Shown piece by piece: positions 29,885-40,550 of a stretch of 64,000 nucleotides of DNA (positions are counted from its first letter, which is position 1; every line of letters starts with the position of its first letter). Where the stretch lies: NCBI GenBank assembly GCA_963575745.1, contig CAUYUJ010016157.1, forward strand, positions 127,501-191,500. The letters run 5' to 3'. A program made the position numbers and the translations under genes. The stretch is from Prorocentrum cordatum. Lineage: Eukaryota; Sar; Dinophyceae; Prorocentrales; Prorocentraceae. A model generated the notes under the pieces. It worked only from the letters and a program-made list of their open reading frames with translations, was not told where the DNA came from and did not search any database.

Positions 29885-32633
29885 ATGGCCGCGGCCACCA
29901 GCAGCAGCAGCAGCCCATTGGGCCCCGCAGCAGCGGGGCCTCGGGGCCGACTGTCGGCATTGTTTACAGCGAAATCTGGGAAGGTTTGGCGACCTGTGGG
30001 TGGTCAGGCAGAACCCTGGAAGGGTCCTTGGGCCCTTGTGCCAGAGGGCGCCCCCGCAGCAGCGGGGGCTGCGCCGCCTGGCGTTTCAAGCTCAGCAGCG
30101 GCGGCGCGATCAGAAGTTTCTGCGATGCGCACCCGCCCAGGCGACTCGGTGGTGGATCCGAGCGATGACGAAGAGCCTCAGGAAGAGCGGCGCGATCAGC
30201 CGGCCTTTGGGGGCTGCGCGCCGCCCGACGACGTCGAGCGGCGCAACTGCGTTCTTCGCGACACCGCCCCGCTCGAGTTCTTCTGCGAAAGAAGAGCGGC
30301 TGACGTGAACAGGCAGCGGAACGACAACGTGGGCAACTTTTCCGTCCTGTTCGGGAACTGGGGCTCCATGCCGAGCGAGACCAACCACGCGGACCAGCGG
30401 CGGAGACTTGAGTTGCAGCTGCGGCATTGCCCTGCTCTCGCGGCGTGCTTTGCGGAATGTGAGGAGCAGATGGAGGCAATCCTACAGCGGCCAGGGAAAC
30501 CACCGCCGCTGCAGGCGGACGCCCCCGCAGCAGCGGGGGCGTCAGCAGCGGAGGGCCAATGCAGCAGCAGCGGTGGGCCTTTTGTCGCCCCCGCAGCAGC
30601 GATGGCGACAGCAAGAGGAAGTCGTGCTGCGAGTGTTGGCGATTGCCAACAGCTCCAGAATCGACCAGAGTACGAATACTTGACCCTGCGCGGGCGTGAG
30701 GACAAGTCCTTGTGCATCGCTGCGCGCGCAAATCTGTGTTACGCAATGCGGCTGCTCCACTGGGAAAGGAGTGTCGACGGCCACTACAAAACAGCAAAAG
30801 GGCGCAAGATGGAAGCGTTCTCGAGGATCATGGTGGTTGAGGTCTACTTCGATCAAACCTACGCCCACTTCGGCTCGAAAGTGCGGGTGAGCGCGGTGCA
30901 CCTCCACCGCGACACGGCGAAAGGTTCCAAAGGCTTTAACGAGGCTCACAAGACGTGGTGGCGGAGGCTGGCGACCATCTTGCAGGACAACAACGTTGTC
31001 ATCCTTTGTGGGGATTTCAACATGGCGCTCACACAGACGCTGCCGAGTCTTCGGGGTCTAGGCATGCGATTGGAGACGGCAGCAGCGTACTTCTGGCGCG
31101 GATTGGACGGCACTCCGTGCTTGGACAGCTGCGGCATCTTCGTTCTCAGCAGGCCTGGCGAGTACACCCTGTGTTGGCCGCTGAGCGCCGTGCACGACAG
31201 AGACGAGACGGGGTTGCTCTTCGCACGCAAGTCGGTGATCGGTGAGATCGGGTGCCGTAACAGAAGCAAGGCAGAGGCCCCCGCAGCAGCGGGGGCCTCC
31301 ACCAGCCCATCATCGGAGCCGACGTACTGGCACCACAGCCAGAACGGAGGCCCTGGGATGCCTTACGATCGCTACTACCCGAAAAAAGACGCCCGCGAGC
31401 ACCTCCAGGATTTACTGACCCAGTCAGAGGAATGCCAACGCAAGATCCAAGAGAAGGAGCGTGAGAAACTGAGGCGCGCCGAGGCTGAGGCTAGAGGGGG
31501 CCACCGCTTCTCTAGTAATCGCGAGGTGACCCTCTTCCGCGCGTTGCAGAAGACGCTCCCGCCGGAGACCGTGGAGGTGGAGGGGCGCTGGCACGGCGGC
31601 GCCCACTACCCTCTCCTGCTCCAAATGCGCATGGCCAGCGTGCGTTCGCAGGGGAGGAAGCAGGAGAGAGCCAAAGAGAAGAAGGACAGGCGCGCCCAGA
31701 AACAGCAAGCAGCTGCGCTCCAGGGCGCCGCAGCAGCGGCGCCCGAGCAGCACGGGCCCGAGCGCCAGGCACCAGGGCAGCACCGCGAGAGGGACGAGCA
31801 AGACGAGCGCGCCCAACAGGCGTGGCGCCCACCAAGATGGGCAGACGAAAACGCGGACGACGGCCGCGACTGGCCCGCGGCTGGCGATGGAAGGTCGCGG
31901 CGGGGGGTTGAAAGGGGGAGGGAGGGAGAGGGGGGGTGGAGCACGGGGAGGGCAGGTGGGAGGAGAGGGAATGGGGAATAGGCTGAGCAGGACGAGGGAT
32001 GACATAAGGAAATGAGTGTCGGGAAGGGGCGGGAGTTGACAGGAAGGGGATAATTATAGAAATAGTTACTTATCACCCCCAAGGTGGCAGCCGACCCCGC
32101 AGTGCCCATCTCCAGGGCCTGCGCCGCTGGAGCAGCGAGGGCAGCGCGGCGCCGCCAGCTACATCTCGGACGCGATCGCTGCCCTCGGCCACGGGCCGCC
32201 AGAGCCCCCGCAGCAGCGGAGGCCACAGACGCCATGACAGCAACCAACAGACGGGGAGCGGCGCAGGGATGAGAGGTGGCGCACCAGGAAGGGCGAGGAG
32301 CGCGAGTGGCAACAGCCGAGCGGCGAGGCTTCCTCGCTGCAGGACCGCAGGGTCGACTCCGCCTGGCGCGACATGCAAGTTGCATTCGGCAGCGACCAAC
32401 GCCCCAGTGACTGGTGGAGCAGCCACAGTGGGTGGAGTAGCGGCCAGGGGCACTGGGAGGCCACTGGGAGGCCACGAATTGGAGGTGGGTCGAACACCCC
32501 CCCGAGACCAATCCCTGGGAAGAACTTAGCTGAACCATCGCACAGGAGCCGCCCCTCCGCAGCAGCGGAGGGAGGCCTCATCGGCCGAACGTCGACCCTC
32601 CGCAGCAGCGAAGGCCTTGCCAACGCATCGTGA
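29885..32633 (+). CDS. EEP-family (exonuclease/endonuclease/phosphatase) nuclease-like cargo protein
   Basis: ATG at 29885. After an Ala/Ser-rich start (hairpins at cores 29926 and 30055) the EEP-like region contains FSVLFGNWGSM, then KMEAFSRIMVVEVYF, VRVSAVHLHRD and NNVVILCGDFNMAL. The last two match the conserved H-x-H-type and GDFN signatures of Mg-dependent EEP nucleases (APE1 and non-LTR endonuclease family). GGAHYPLLLQM could be the terminal DHYP-like motif. A Lys/Gln-rich helix follows. A GT-AG intron (31894-32083, AAGGT repeated at both borders) joins ...GDGR to WQPTPQCPS in phase. An in-frame TGA at 32235-32237 then interrupts a frame that continues to 32633 with a Trp-rich tail (SDWWSSHSGWSSG) like that of the 8971 gene. 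If the TGA is real the protein stops at 32234. Confidence 0.6.
31894..32083 (+). other. 190-bp GT-AG intron in the EEP-like gene
   Basis: Exon sequence GGAAG|GTCGCGG and CCCAAG|GTGGCAG, so AAGGT is present at both borders. The interior is G-rich with a short AT-rich 3' part. Splicing keeps the frame and removes three stop codons. Confidence 0.55.
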
Positions 32634-32842
32634 GCGGCGGCGACTCGCGCGCGCCGTCGTGCTCGGCGACCGCTGCCCGAGCGGAGAAGGAAAAAGAAAC
32701 GGCGCTTTCATCGGTGTTGTCGTTGCCTCCTCTCCTTCATCGTTTTCTTCTCCCTCCCCTTCCAATCCCCCATCCCGCCATCGCATTTTATCGTTTCCAA
32801 TCGTATCGGGGGCTCCCGTGGCAGAAGAGCACCCAGAACGAG
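32634..32842 (+). other. Right subterminal spacer
   Basis: Downstream of the EEP-like gene. Pyrimidine-rich (TCCTTC-type) sequence with no gene. Confidence 0.5.
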
Positions 32843-32930
32843 GTCCTCCGTGACAGAGGGGGGGCATCTTAGACCCCCTCTGTGACAGAGGGGGGCATCT
32901 TAGACCCCCTCTGTGACAGAGGGGGGGCCA
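32843..32930 (+). repeat. Subterminal palindrome array, right end
   Basis: Three copies of CCTC(T/C)GTGACAGAGGG near 32845, 32874 and 32905, separated by GCATCTTAGAC. They have the same orientation as at the left end although the terminal repeats themselves are inverted. Confidence 0.75.
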
Positions 32931-32936
32931 AAAAAC

Positions 32937-32965
32937 AAATGATCACTTTAATGCGACTTCTGGAT
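32937..32965 (-). repeat. Right terminal inverted repeat of the giant transposon
   Basis: 29 bp ending CGACTTCTGGAT, followed by the TA at 32966-32967. Its reverse complement matches 8402-8430 at 26 positions. Confidence 0.8.
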
Positions 32966-34189
32966 TACACTGGATCCCCGCTGCGCGCTTTCAAATTCGA
33001 GAGCGAACTGGGCGTTCAGGTGCTGCAGGAGTGGTTCGAGGTCGCGGACGTGGAGGTGGAGGTGAAGGCGGAGGACGAGGACGTGGAGGTGGAGGTGGAG
33101 GACGAGGACGTGGAGGTGGAGGCGGAGGACGAGGACGTGGACGAGGTGGACGTGGACGGCGGGGGGGAAGCAGTTGAGAATGAGTTGGGCGCGCATGACT
33201 CTGTGGGCTCCTGGGATCCCGCTGGTTTCACAGCGGATGGCAGCACGGAGGATTTCGCCCGCCGACGCCAGATGGAACCGACGCACGGCTTGGTAAGCAT
33301 GCTGGCGACTACGGCCTACATCACCCCTGAGATCACTGGCAAGCCGCCAGGGTTCCAGTCGCCGTCCAAGGGCCTCGCTGTCGAGGACGTCCTGAACGGC
33401 CTCGGCGCCCTCTCCAAGATTCCCGCGACGGGCTGGGAGCAAATCGTGGCTTATTGCGCGTTCTGTGAGCTGTTCCAGGACCAGTTTGCTGGCGCCGATG
33501 CCACGGCGGGCGACTTCGTCTCGAAGGTGCTGACGTCCATCGACGCCGCAGCCAAGCGGTCGAAGTTGGAGGCTGAGATTGCCAACATTCTTCGGGCCAT
33601 CACGGCGGTCATCGGCATGCTCTTCCAGGATTCGGAGGGCGCCCCTCCTCCTCCCTTTACCTCCCCCGTCACGGGGCCAGGAACTCAGAATTTCGAAGCG
33701 GCTCCAGACGTGGTGACCAGGACGACCGACGACCGTCCGGAGGATTCTGCCACGGCTGAAATGGGGCCCGTTAGGCCAGAAGGGAGCGCGGTTTCGACAT
33801 TACCGAATCCCCGAAGTGAAATGGGGCCCGATAGGCCTGATGCAAATCGTGGCGTCTCGAGTCCCAGCCCCGTCCCCGAGGACCGCCCTGTGCACGGACC
33901 ACCTCAGCGCCCCGTGACGACGACAGACGACCATCCAGAGGATCCTGCCACGCACAACGACATATCGGAGCATAGCAGCAGCAGCAGCGGCAACGTGCCA
34001 CCCCCCGCTTCGTCGACAGACGATGACGTCCCAGAGGGGAATCGAGAGGCGGTTGAGGCAGAGGTCACGATACCACCCCCCGCGCCGTGGTCAGACGATG
34101 ACGTCCCAGTGGGGAATCGAGAGGAGGTAGCCCGCAGTGACCAGTGTACAGCTCACACTAACGACCCTCCCCTTCAGCTGCACCAGTAG
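32966..34189 (+). pseudogene. Degenerate light-harvesting (acpPC/LHC-like) coding sequence interrupted by the transposon
   Basis: Directly after the target TA the frame reads YTGSPLRAF...ELGVQ, the linker between LHC units of dinoflagellate antenna polyproteins. It continues WDPAGFTADG, HGLVSMLATTAYITPEI, GLGALSKIPATGWEQIVAY, GDFVSKVLTSIDAAAKRSKL and EIANILRAITAVIGMLFQD, covering helices 1-3. Canonical helix 1 has E-x-x-H-G-R and helix 3 E-x-x-N-x-R. Here both arginines are Leu (EPTHGL, EIANIL), so the inter-helix salt bridges that also ligate chlorophyll are lost. An acidic VEVEVEDED repeat (about 33045-33150) splits the ELGVQ-WDP linker. After ~33650 the frame is fused to an unrelated Pro/Asp-rich repeat (TTDD-PED, DDVP-GNRE). 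The ORF is open but almost certainly not a working antenna protein. Confidence 0.65.
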
Positions 34190-34909
34190 GCCAGAGGAAA
34201 GGAGCGGGAAGTCTCGGCGGAGACGGCGGAGGCGGCGGAAGCCGCGGGGTATTCCCCCCCCAGGACAATCAGCCCGTCAGCAGCCCTCTGGGAGAGCCAC
34301 ACACCCTGCAGGGAGACCACGGAGCAACCACCCAGACGCAGGACATCGAAGCCATCCGCTGGTTCGTCGGGAGAAACAGGGTGAAAAATCGTCGCGCCTA
34401 TTCGCCCCCCCCCCCCCCCCCCCTGTCAGCGAGCTTCTGATGGACGGCAAACCCCAGGCGCCCTCGCCAGGCGCCCAGGGCACCACTGGCAAAGCAGATT
34501 GCGCCCCGGCTATGGTAGCTGCGCCGCCGAGTGTGCACGCACCCGGCATAACCAGCGGCACCCCAGAGGCCGGCGAGGGTCCGGCGCTGCCCAAAGGGGG
34601 CGCACCTGGGGGCGACGGCGGGCACAGGCCCGAAGGCGAACGCCAGCGAAAGCGGCCCCTCCCCACGCGCTACAAGGCTACGTCTGCCCTGGCCGCCCGA
34701 CGCGACCCGACCTCAGCCCGGCGGCCAACCACGCGGCCTGCACTCCCCCGCAAAACCCTGCCAGGCGCGCAGCTGGAGCTGTCGCGAGCAGATCGCGAGC
34801 CCCCCAGCCAGGACAATGAGGCCCGCACGGTGGAGAGTATACTCGGCGGCACCAGAGGTCCGACCCGCGTCAATGGCCAGAGCCTAAGGACCCCGACGCG
34901 GGACAATAG
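34190..34909. other. No convincing gene
   Basis: GC-rich, with a C homopolymer at about 34407-34424 and overlapping Pro/Arg-rich open frames on both strands. Confidence 0.5.
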
Positions 34910-35310
34910 CTGTACATAACAGGAATCAACAGCATCCAGTGGGACCTCCCCGGGGAGACACCCGGCGAGGCGATGCGACGACTCCAAGTCACATCGGGGC
35001 CGATGTTCACGGGCATCCGGCACGCTTTCGCCAAGCAGCAGCCCGTGCTCGGCGGCAAGGGCGCGCTCGACCCGCTTCGGCACGACCCGCAAACCTGCCG
35101 CTTCTTCCTGGAATCCTTCCGTGGCCACAAGTGCGACGTACGGGTCCTCAGCGACGCGCTGGACCTCGACGTCGGCTGGACTCGGCCGTGGCAGCTGCAC
35201 CGGGGTCGGAGCGGCGGAGTGAACAGTGATCACCATGCGGCAAAGGGCCACCCGAACCACCAGGCCCCCAAGGGGCGCAACAAAAACAGCCGTGGGCCGT
35301 CTCCCCACAG
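34910..35310 (+). CDS. Unidentified protein fragment
   Basis: Open on the + strand from 34910: GINSIQWDLPGETPGEAMRR, then MFTGIRHAFAKQQPVLGGKG and DPQTCRFFLESFRGHKCDVR, a normal mixed-composition segment of ~100 residues before it turns low-complexity. There is no clear start codon in context and no family recognised. The - strand of the same stretch is also open, so strand assignment rests on composition only. Confidence 0.3.
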
Positions 35311-36549
35311 TAGCCTCGGCTTCTGTCTCGTTCAGAACTTATACTTCTTCATCTTGGCTGTTGTCTACGTGCTGCGGGCGTGGCTATGCCGTCGACCTCA
35401 GTATCGTTCTCCCCTGTCTGCGCGCTGCGGGCGTGGCTACACCGCGGGCAGTCTGGATTTCCACCCTGTGATCCACCTTTTCTGTTGACTACGAGTCGTA
35501 CACCGTACTCATCAGCGCGATTGGGGGTCTCAGTCCTTCTCCCTCTTGGTTCTGGCGAGCTGCCGTCGGACGTGCCGTGCAGCTCCACGAAGCGACCATG
35601 CTGCGGGCGACGACAAACACAGTGTGGACTCGGCGATTGCAGTGCGAAGGTGGGCGTGACCTGCGGGCTCTCCTGGCGCTTGCATCATGGCGCCGGGCTC
35701 CCTGGTGGGCCGCGGCTGGTCCCGGGTCCGCCCTGTGGCCCTGGTACTCTTGCATCCCGTTTCCGTCGGTCTGCGGGATCGCCTACAGAGTCCAGCGGCC
35801 ACTGGTTGCGCCCTTCTCCCTGATCACTCGCAGCCTCTGCGGCTCTTGGCTGCGCCCCCCACCGGACTCATTCACAATGACTCTGCGGCTCTTGGCTGCG
35901 TCCCCCATCCCGTTCGCCAAGATTGCACCAATCGCTGCGTGTCAGGCAGCTGGGAGACGGCAGTGAACGAGGCGTCTGGAGAAGACGATCGGAGTCCATA
36001 GAAGTCGGCAACGCTGGCCTCGCACCAGGAGGACAGGCGAGCAGGCCCCCCCCCCCGCGGCGACTGAGGCGCCACCTCAGGGACTGCTAGGGGGGAAACA
36101 GAGAGAGGACCCTAAGCTGGCAGCACTGCTCCAGTGGGCCGCCATGCCCCCCTCCTCCTCCAATTCACTTGTTACTGCGGCTCTTGGCTGCGCCTCCCTT
36201 CTTCCTCCTCCTCCCCTTGTGCAGGATCCGAGTTCAGCGGCCCTTGGCTGCGCCCCCATCCCTAATCAAGATTCACCAGTGACTGCGGCTTTTGGCTGCG
36301 CCCCCATGCTGAGTGCGGTGCCGAGGAAGATTTATTCACAAGTCTCTGCGGCTCTTGGCTGCGCTCCCCGTCCTGTTCAATAAGATTGCACCGACCTCTG
36401 CGAGTCTGGCGACCGGGCCTCCTCCTCCTCCTTCTCTTCCTCCTCCACTCGCCCGATCCGACGCTGACTGCGACGCCGGCGCCGACGACAGAGCCCACTG
36501 CGATGCCTGACGCCTGATCCGGCTTCGACTGCGGCGCCCGCGCGACGAT
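35311..36549. repeat. Degenerate CTGCGG(G/C)-based tandem repeats
   Basis: 35360-35450 repeats GTGCTGCGGGCGTGGCTA-like units. 35830-36380 repeats ACTGCGGCTCTTGGCTGCGC-like units separated by 40-60 bp. There is a short C run near 36045. No gene was seen. Confidence 0.65.
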
Positions 36550-36983
36550 GAAGCCGACGGCGACGCCCAATCCGACTCCGACATGCTTCCCAGTCTGCGT
36601 GTCGCAGGGGTTCGTGTGCGGAGGCGACGGCTGCGGTGGCTCGCGCAGCCAGTGCTCGTCGCCAGAGTACTGCACGGGCAGCGTGGCAGGTGTGGCGCGG
36701 TCCAGGCTCGTTCGCTCTGCTCGGCGCAGCCACGCATGGAGAGGGTATTTGCGACGAGGGGCGTGGGGTGATCTTCGGCTCCTACTGCGGCGCTGCGCAG
36801 TGGGGCCGCAAGATGTTCCTCTGCGCCGACTGGTTGCATGTGCCGCCAGCACCGACGACGGAGCCGACTGCGACGCCTGACCCGACCCCGACTGCGACGC
36901 CAGCGCCGACGACGGAGCCGTTGACGACGCCTGATCCGGCTCCGACTGCGACGCCAGCGCCGACGACAGAGCCGACTGCCTGA
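36550..36983 (+). CDS. Fragment of a Cys-rich, Thr/Pro-linked secreted-type protein, module 1
   Basis: Reads PTPTCFPVCVSQGFVCGGDG with several further cysteines (CSSPEYC), changes frame near 36700, continues GRGVIFGSYCGAAQWGRK and then a Thr/Pro linker (TEPTATPDPTPTATPAPT). Cys-rich modules joined by Thr/Pro linkers are typical of secreted or wall glycoproteins. No signal peptide or start was found here. A second module lies at 37114. Confidence 0.4.
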
Positions 36984-36984
36984 T

Positions 36985-37113
36985 CTGGCTCCGACTGCGA
37001 CGCCAGCGCCGACGACGGAGCCGACGGCGACGCCTAATCCGACTCCGACTGCGACGCCAGCGCCGACGACGGAGCCGACTGCGACGCCTGATCCGGCTTC
37101 GACTGCGACGCCG
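36985..37113 (+). repeat. GACTGCGACGCC/GCGACGACGGAGCC tandem array
   Basis: Units of ~54 bp encode the Thr/Pro linker, and the array continues into both neighbours. The frame is interrupted by a stop at 36981-36983. Confidence 0.7.
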
Positions 37114-37300
37114 GTGCCGACGACGGAGCCGACGGCGACGCCCAATCCGACTCCGACATGCTCAGTCCGCGTGTCGCAGGGGCTCGTGTGCGGAGTTGAC
37201 GGATGCGGTCACTCGTGCGGCCAGCGCCCGTCGCCAGAGCACTGCGCGGGCAGCGTGGCAGGTGTGGTTGGGCGCAGCAGTCAGCCATGCACTTGGCGGC
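37114..37300 (+). CDS. Fragment of the Cys-rich, Thr/Pro-linked protein, module 2
   Basis: PTTEPTATPNPTPTC linker followed by VRVSQGLVCGVDGCGHSCGQ and SPEHCAGSVAG, aligning with module 1 (VSQG-VCG-DGCG-S, SPE-C-GSVAG). The frame remains open to 37995, but after ~37300 the composition is not protein-like. Confidence 0.4.
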
Positions 37301-39948
37301 TCGGTGCGTGGCTTCGTCATGCGAGCGACCCTGCGTTGAGTGGTTCAGCCTTCTGCAGCTCGTGGTCGCTCTCTTCTGAACAGCCCTCGTCAGTACTTTG
37401 CATCGTTGTGCCCCCGAACTGCGAGTCGGATACGATGCGCATGCACTGGCTACCGGCTGGAGGTGGCTCAGCCTCGCTAGCGCGCACCAGTGGTCCCTCT
37501 CTACTGGATGGCACTCTGACGTGGTCTAGCCACACCTCTGCAGGCAATGGGCCTGGCAAGGGCGTGGTCCTACACGAGTGGTTCATCCTTCGGCAGGTCA
37601 TGGCTGTTCCCCCATCTGGCCCATCTTGCAGGTGCCTCGGTCAGCGCTTGCAACTTTGCGCCCCCGATCTTCCTGTGTCGGATAAGTTGCGCATGCACTG
37701 GCCACAGGCTGAACGTGAGTCACCGCGAGCGAGGCCCCCTCTGAATCGTTTCCCTTTTTCCCGTCGTTGGCCACCCCGTGCCGCTACAGTGCGGTCTGTC
37801 GCTCCGCGCCTTTTCGTGCTGCGTGGTTCGGCTGGAGCTTGGCGCCGCAAGGGCAACGGCTCCTATTTGGCCGCCGCCGGTACCACGCTTGCGCCCCCTT
37901 CCGCTGGGCTGCCTGCGTCGGTCCCCAATGAGGGTCATTTTGTCCCTGGCATGTGCACTCGCTTCAGCGGCCTACGTGCCACTGCAGCCAATTAAGTCGT
38001 TTTGTGCCCCAGACGTCTATCCCGCTTCCTGGATCTGTCCTTGGAGCCGCCGACCCAAAACAAAAAAAACGCATCCCCACCAGCGGCGCCCGCGCAGCTA
38101 TGCTTGGACGGTCCCCCGCAGTTTCGGTGGCTCCCCATGGTGCGCGGGATGACGGCCCCTGGTGCTCAGCTCGCTTCGAGTGGTTCAGCCTTCGCAGCCA
38201 CGGCCGCCCCCCCGGGCCCGTCCCACCCCCAGCCTGGTTTTCGACGCTCCCCGGCGGAGTCTCAGCTGGCTCGCGCGCGCCGTTGGTGCGACGCGCAGCC
38301 CTCAGCTATCGTCCTCGCGCTTCGTTTGGGTTTTTGCCAATCGGCACATTTTGAATTCACCAGAATTTTGCCGTGCTGCAAATGCCCGATCACCCTGGAC
38401 GCCCTCAGCTTGCCGCACCCCCCGCGCAGTCTGCCGCTGCTGGGTGAGTGGGCCGGCTGGCTCCCGGCGCGTTCAGCTGCTAATTAGGCCGCTGTCGTGA
38501 CCCGTAGCGCTTCTGACTCCGCTAGCGCCTTCGCTGGTGGACGCGACCGAAAAAGTATCACCGCCAGTTCATCCAGAAACGATGTCCAGGCGAGTTGAGA
38601 TGATCAGGGAAGTGCGGCAGCAAAGAGGAGGGCGGCCGAACCGCGCAAAGGAGCGAGGAGGAGAAGGAGGAGGTGGATGGATGGATGTATGAGGGAGTGG
38701 GAAGAAGGAGGATGAATAGGATAAGGAGGAGGCGGAGGAGGAGGAGGAGGAGGAGGAGGAGGAGGAGGAAGAGAAAGAGTAGGAGCAGGAAGGAGGAACA
38801 GGAGGAGGGGCCAGAGGTCTCTTGGATACCTCTCGGAGCCTCTTGGGGTGTCTCTTGGGCGATTATTGGTGGCCTCTTGGGACGTCTTGGGGGTCTTTTG
38901 GCGATCCTGGAGGGCTTTTCGGGGCCTTGGGTGCCTCGGGGGGGGCCTCTTGGGGTCGCTGGGGGTCTTCTTGGAGGCCTCCTGGGGGCCTCTCGGGGGC
39001 CTCTTGGGGTCATCTTGGGGCCATATTGGGACCTCTTGGGGCCTCCTGAGCGCTTCTTGGGGCCATATTGGAGGAGATCGGTCAACGAATGGGGGCTCCT
39101 CAATTACGCCCCCCCCCCCCCCCCCTCGGAGGCCAAAATCAGTCAAACACTTTTTTTTTTTGTAAAAATCAATGATGTTGGCTTCCTCGCCGAGGCCGTT
39201 TTGCACGCTCTAACTGCCCGCGCCCCCCCCCCCCCCCCCCCCCCCGCCCAGGTCCATGGGGGGGGGGGGGGCGGGGAGGGGCAAACCCTTCCCCGAAGGG
39301 CCCAGGGAGCTCCACCGAAGGCCCCAGCGCCACCACCCGCACGTATCATTCAGGCCGATTCGGGCACACCCCTCACGCACCGACGGCCCGAGTGGCTGCT
39401 TCCGCATGCGCCCACCGGAGAAATGTTGGCCGACCCCTCACACGTTTCGTGGCCCTATAGGGAGCTCCTCCGAATGCGGTGCATACAACGACGTTATTCA
39501 CCACTGCATGTGGTTGGGTCCTTCGCCTGGGTAGTTTCTCTCTGGTGATTGAATGGTCTGGGCTTCTCGGGTGCGTCGCTGGGAGGCTCCATGGCCAGTT
39601 GGGGCCGTCTAGGAACGGTCGTGGGATTTGTTCGGGCACGTTGGGGGCTACTTTGAGATACTGCGTACGATATTTAAGGCCGCCCTTGGGCTACGTGAGC
39701 CCACCTCGGGCCATTTTGGGCCCATCCCGCCCAGACAGGGGAGGGGGTGCGGAGAGGGGTGAGCTACCCAAATGCCGTACGCTGTCACGTTCAGGAATAC
39801 CCGCCCTCCCAACACAGCAGCCGCACCCGACACACAGCATTGGCAGGGGTCACGGACAACCATCGGGGACCAACGCAAAAAAAATGCCAGCATGGTGCAC
39901 TACGCCCGTCAGGCGCGCCGCGCGTGCCAGGGCACCCCCATAACCGTT
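37301..39948. other. No convincing gene; low-complexity segments
   Basis: 37430-37730 contains two related segments with GCGCATGCACTGGC about 260 bp apart. 38720-38775 is GGA-rich, 38820-39070 is a degenerate CCTCTTGGGG-type repeat (read as Trp/Gly/Leu repeats), and 39105-39275 holds C and G homopolymers. No domain was recognised. Confidence 0.55.
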
Positions 39949-39989
39949 TTCTTATACATATATATATATATATACATACATACATACAC

Positions 39990-40041
<52 letters not shown>
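39949..40041. repeat. (TA)n/(CATA)n microsatellite
   Basis: AT/ATAC repeat in an otherwise GC-rich setting, about 130 bp upstream of the first retroelement ORF. Confidence 0.95.
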
Positions 40042-40044
<3 letters not shown>

Positions 40045-40175
40045 TTTAGATCTGTAAGCACAGGAGGGTCTGGCCGCAAGGATGCCGCATGTGAGAATTC
40101 ACAGTCCCGTGTGCTATCCGCGGCACGCGGCTCAAGCTCTTGAGGGGGTGGTCGGCACCAGAGCCTCCCGCGCGC

Positions 40176-40550
40176 ATGCAGGCGCTGGCCGAGGCCTTGA
40201 CGGCTGAGGTAGCGCGGGCGGCGCAGACGGCTGCCGTGGTCTGGGGGCTGTCGCGGCCGCCGCCGCCGTGCCCCGACTGCTACTGCTCGCCCCAGCTGGT
40301 GTGCGGCCCAGGTGAGGCTGCGAAGGAGCTGGTGCGCGCGGAGTGCAGCTGCCCGTTCCCGTGGGTGTGGTTCGTGCTCGGCCTGGGCCTCGTGGGCGCA
40401 GCCGGCCTCGCGGCTGGGCGCCGCTGCGACCGGAAGGCTAGCGCTGGCGACGCGCCCAAGATAGGCATCCCCCCCTCGATCGAGGACATCGCCCGCGAGC
40501 AGGCCGCTCGATTTCGCAGCTGCAGTCAGGCGGCTCACCGTGTGAACTGA
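40176..40550 (+). CDS. Small membrane protein ORF of the DIRS-like element
   Basis: ATG at 40176, stop TGA at 40548-40550. 124 aa. A Cys cluster (CPDCYCSPQLVC) is followed by a hydrophobic segment (WVWFVLGLGLVGAAGLAAG, about residues 65-85) that predicts one transmembrane helix, then a basic, polar tail. Its stop overlaps the ATG of the next ORF (TGATG), which suggests coupled termination-reinitiation. The function is unknown. Confidence 0.55.
   Translation: MQALAEALTAEVARAAQTAAVVWGLSRPPPPCPDCYCSPQLVCGPGEAAKELVRAECSCPFPWVWFVLGLGLVGAAGLAAGRRCDRKASAGDAPKIGIPPSIEDIAREQAARFRSCSQAAHRVN

Noticed and set aside
34137-34919. 260-aa + strand open frame and overlapping - strand frames
   Set aside because: Pro/Arg-rich composition driven by GC content, crossing a C homopolymer, with equally long frames on the other strand.
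38673-39206. Trp/Gly/Leu-repeat open frames on the + strand and Pro-repeat frames on the - strand
   Set aside because: Encoded by a degenerate CCTCTTGGGG repeat and a GGA tract. No domain-like features.
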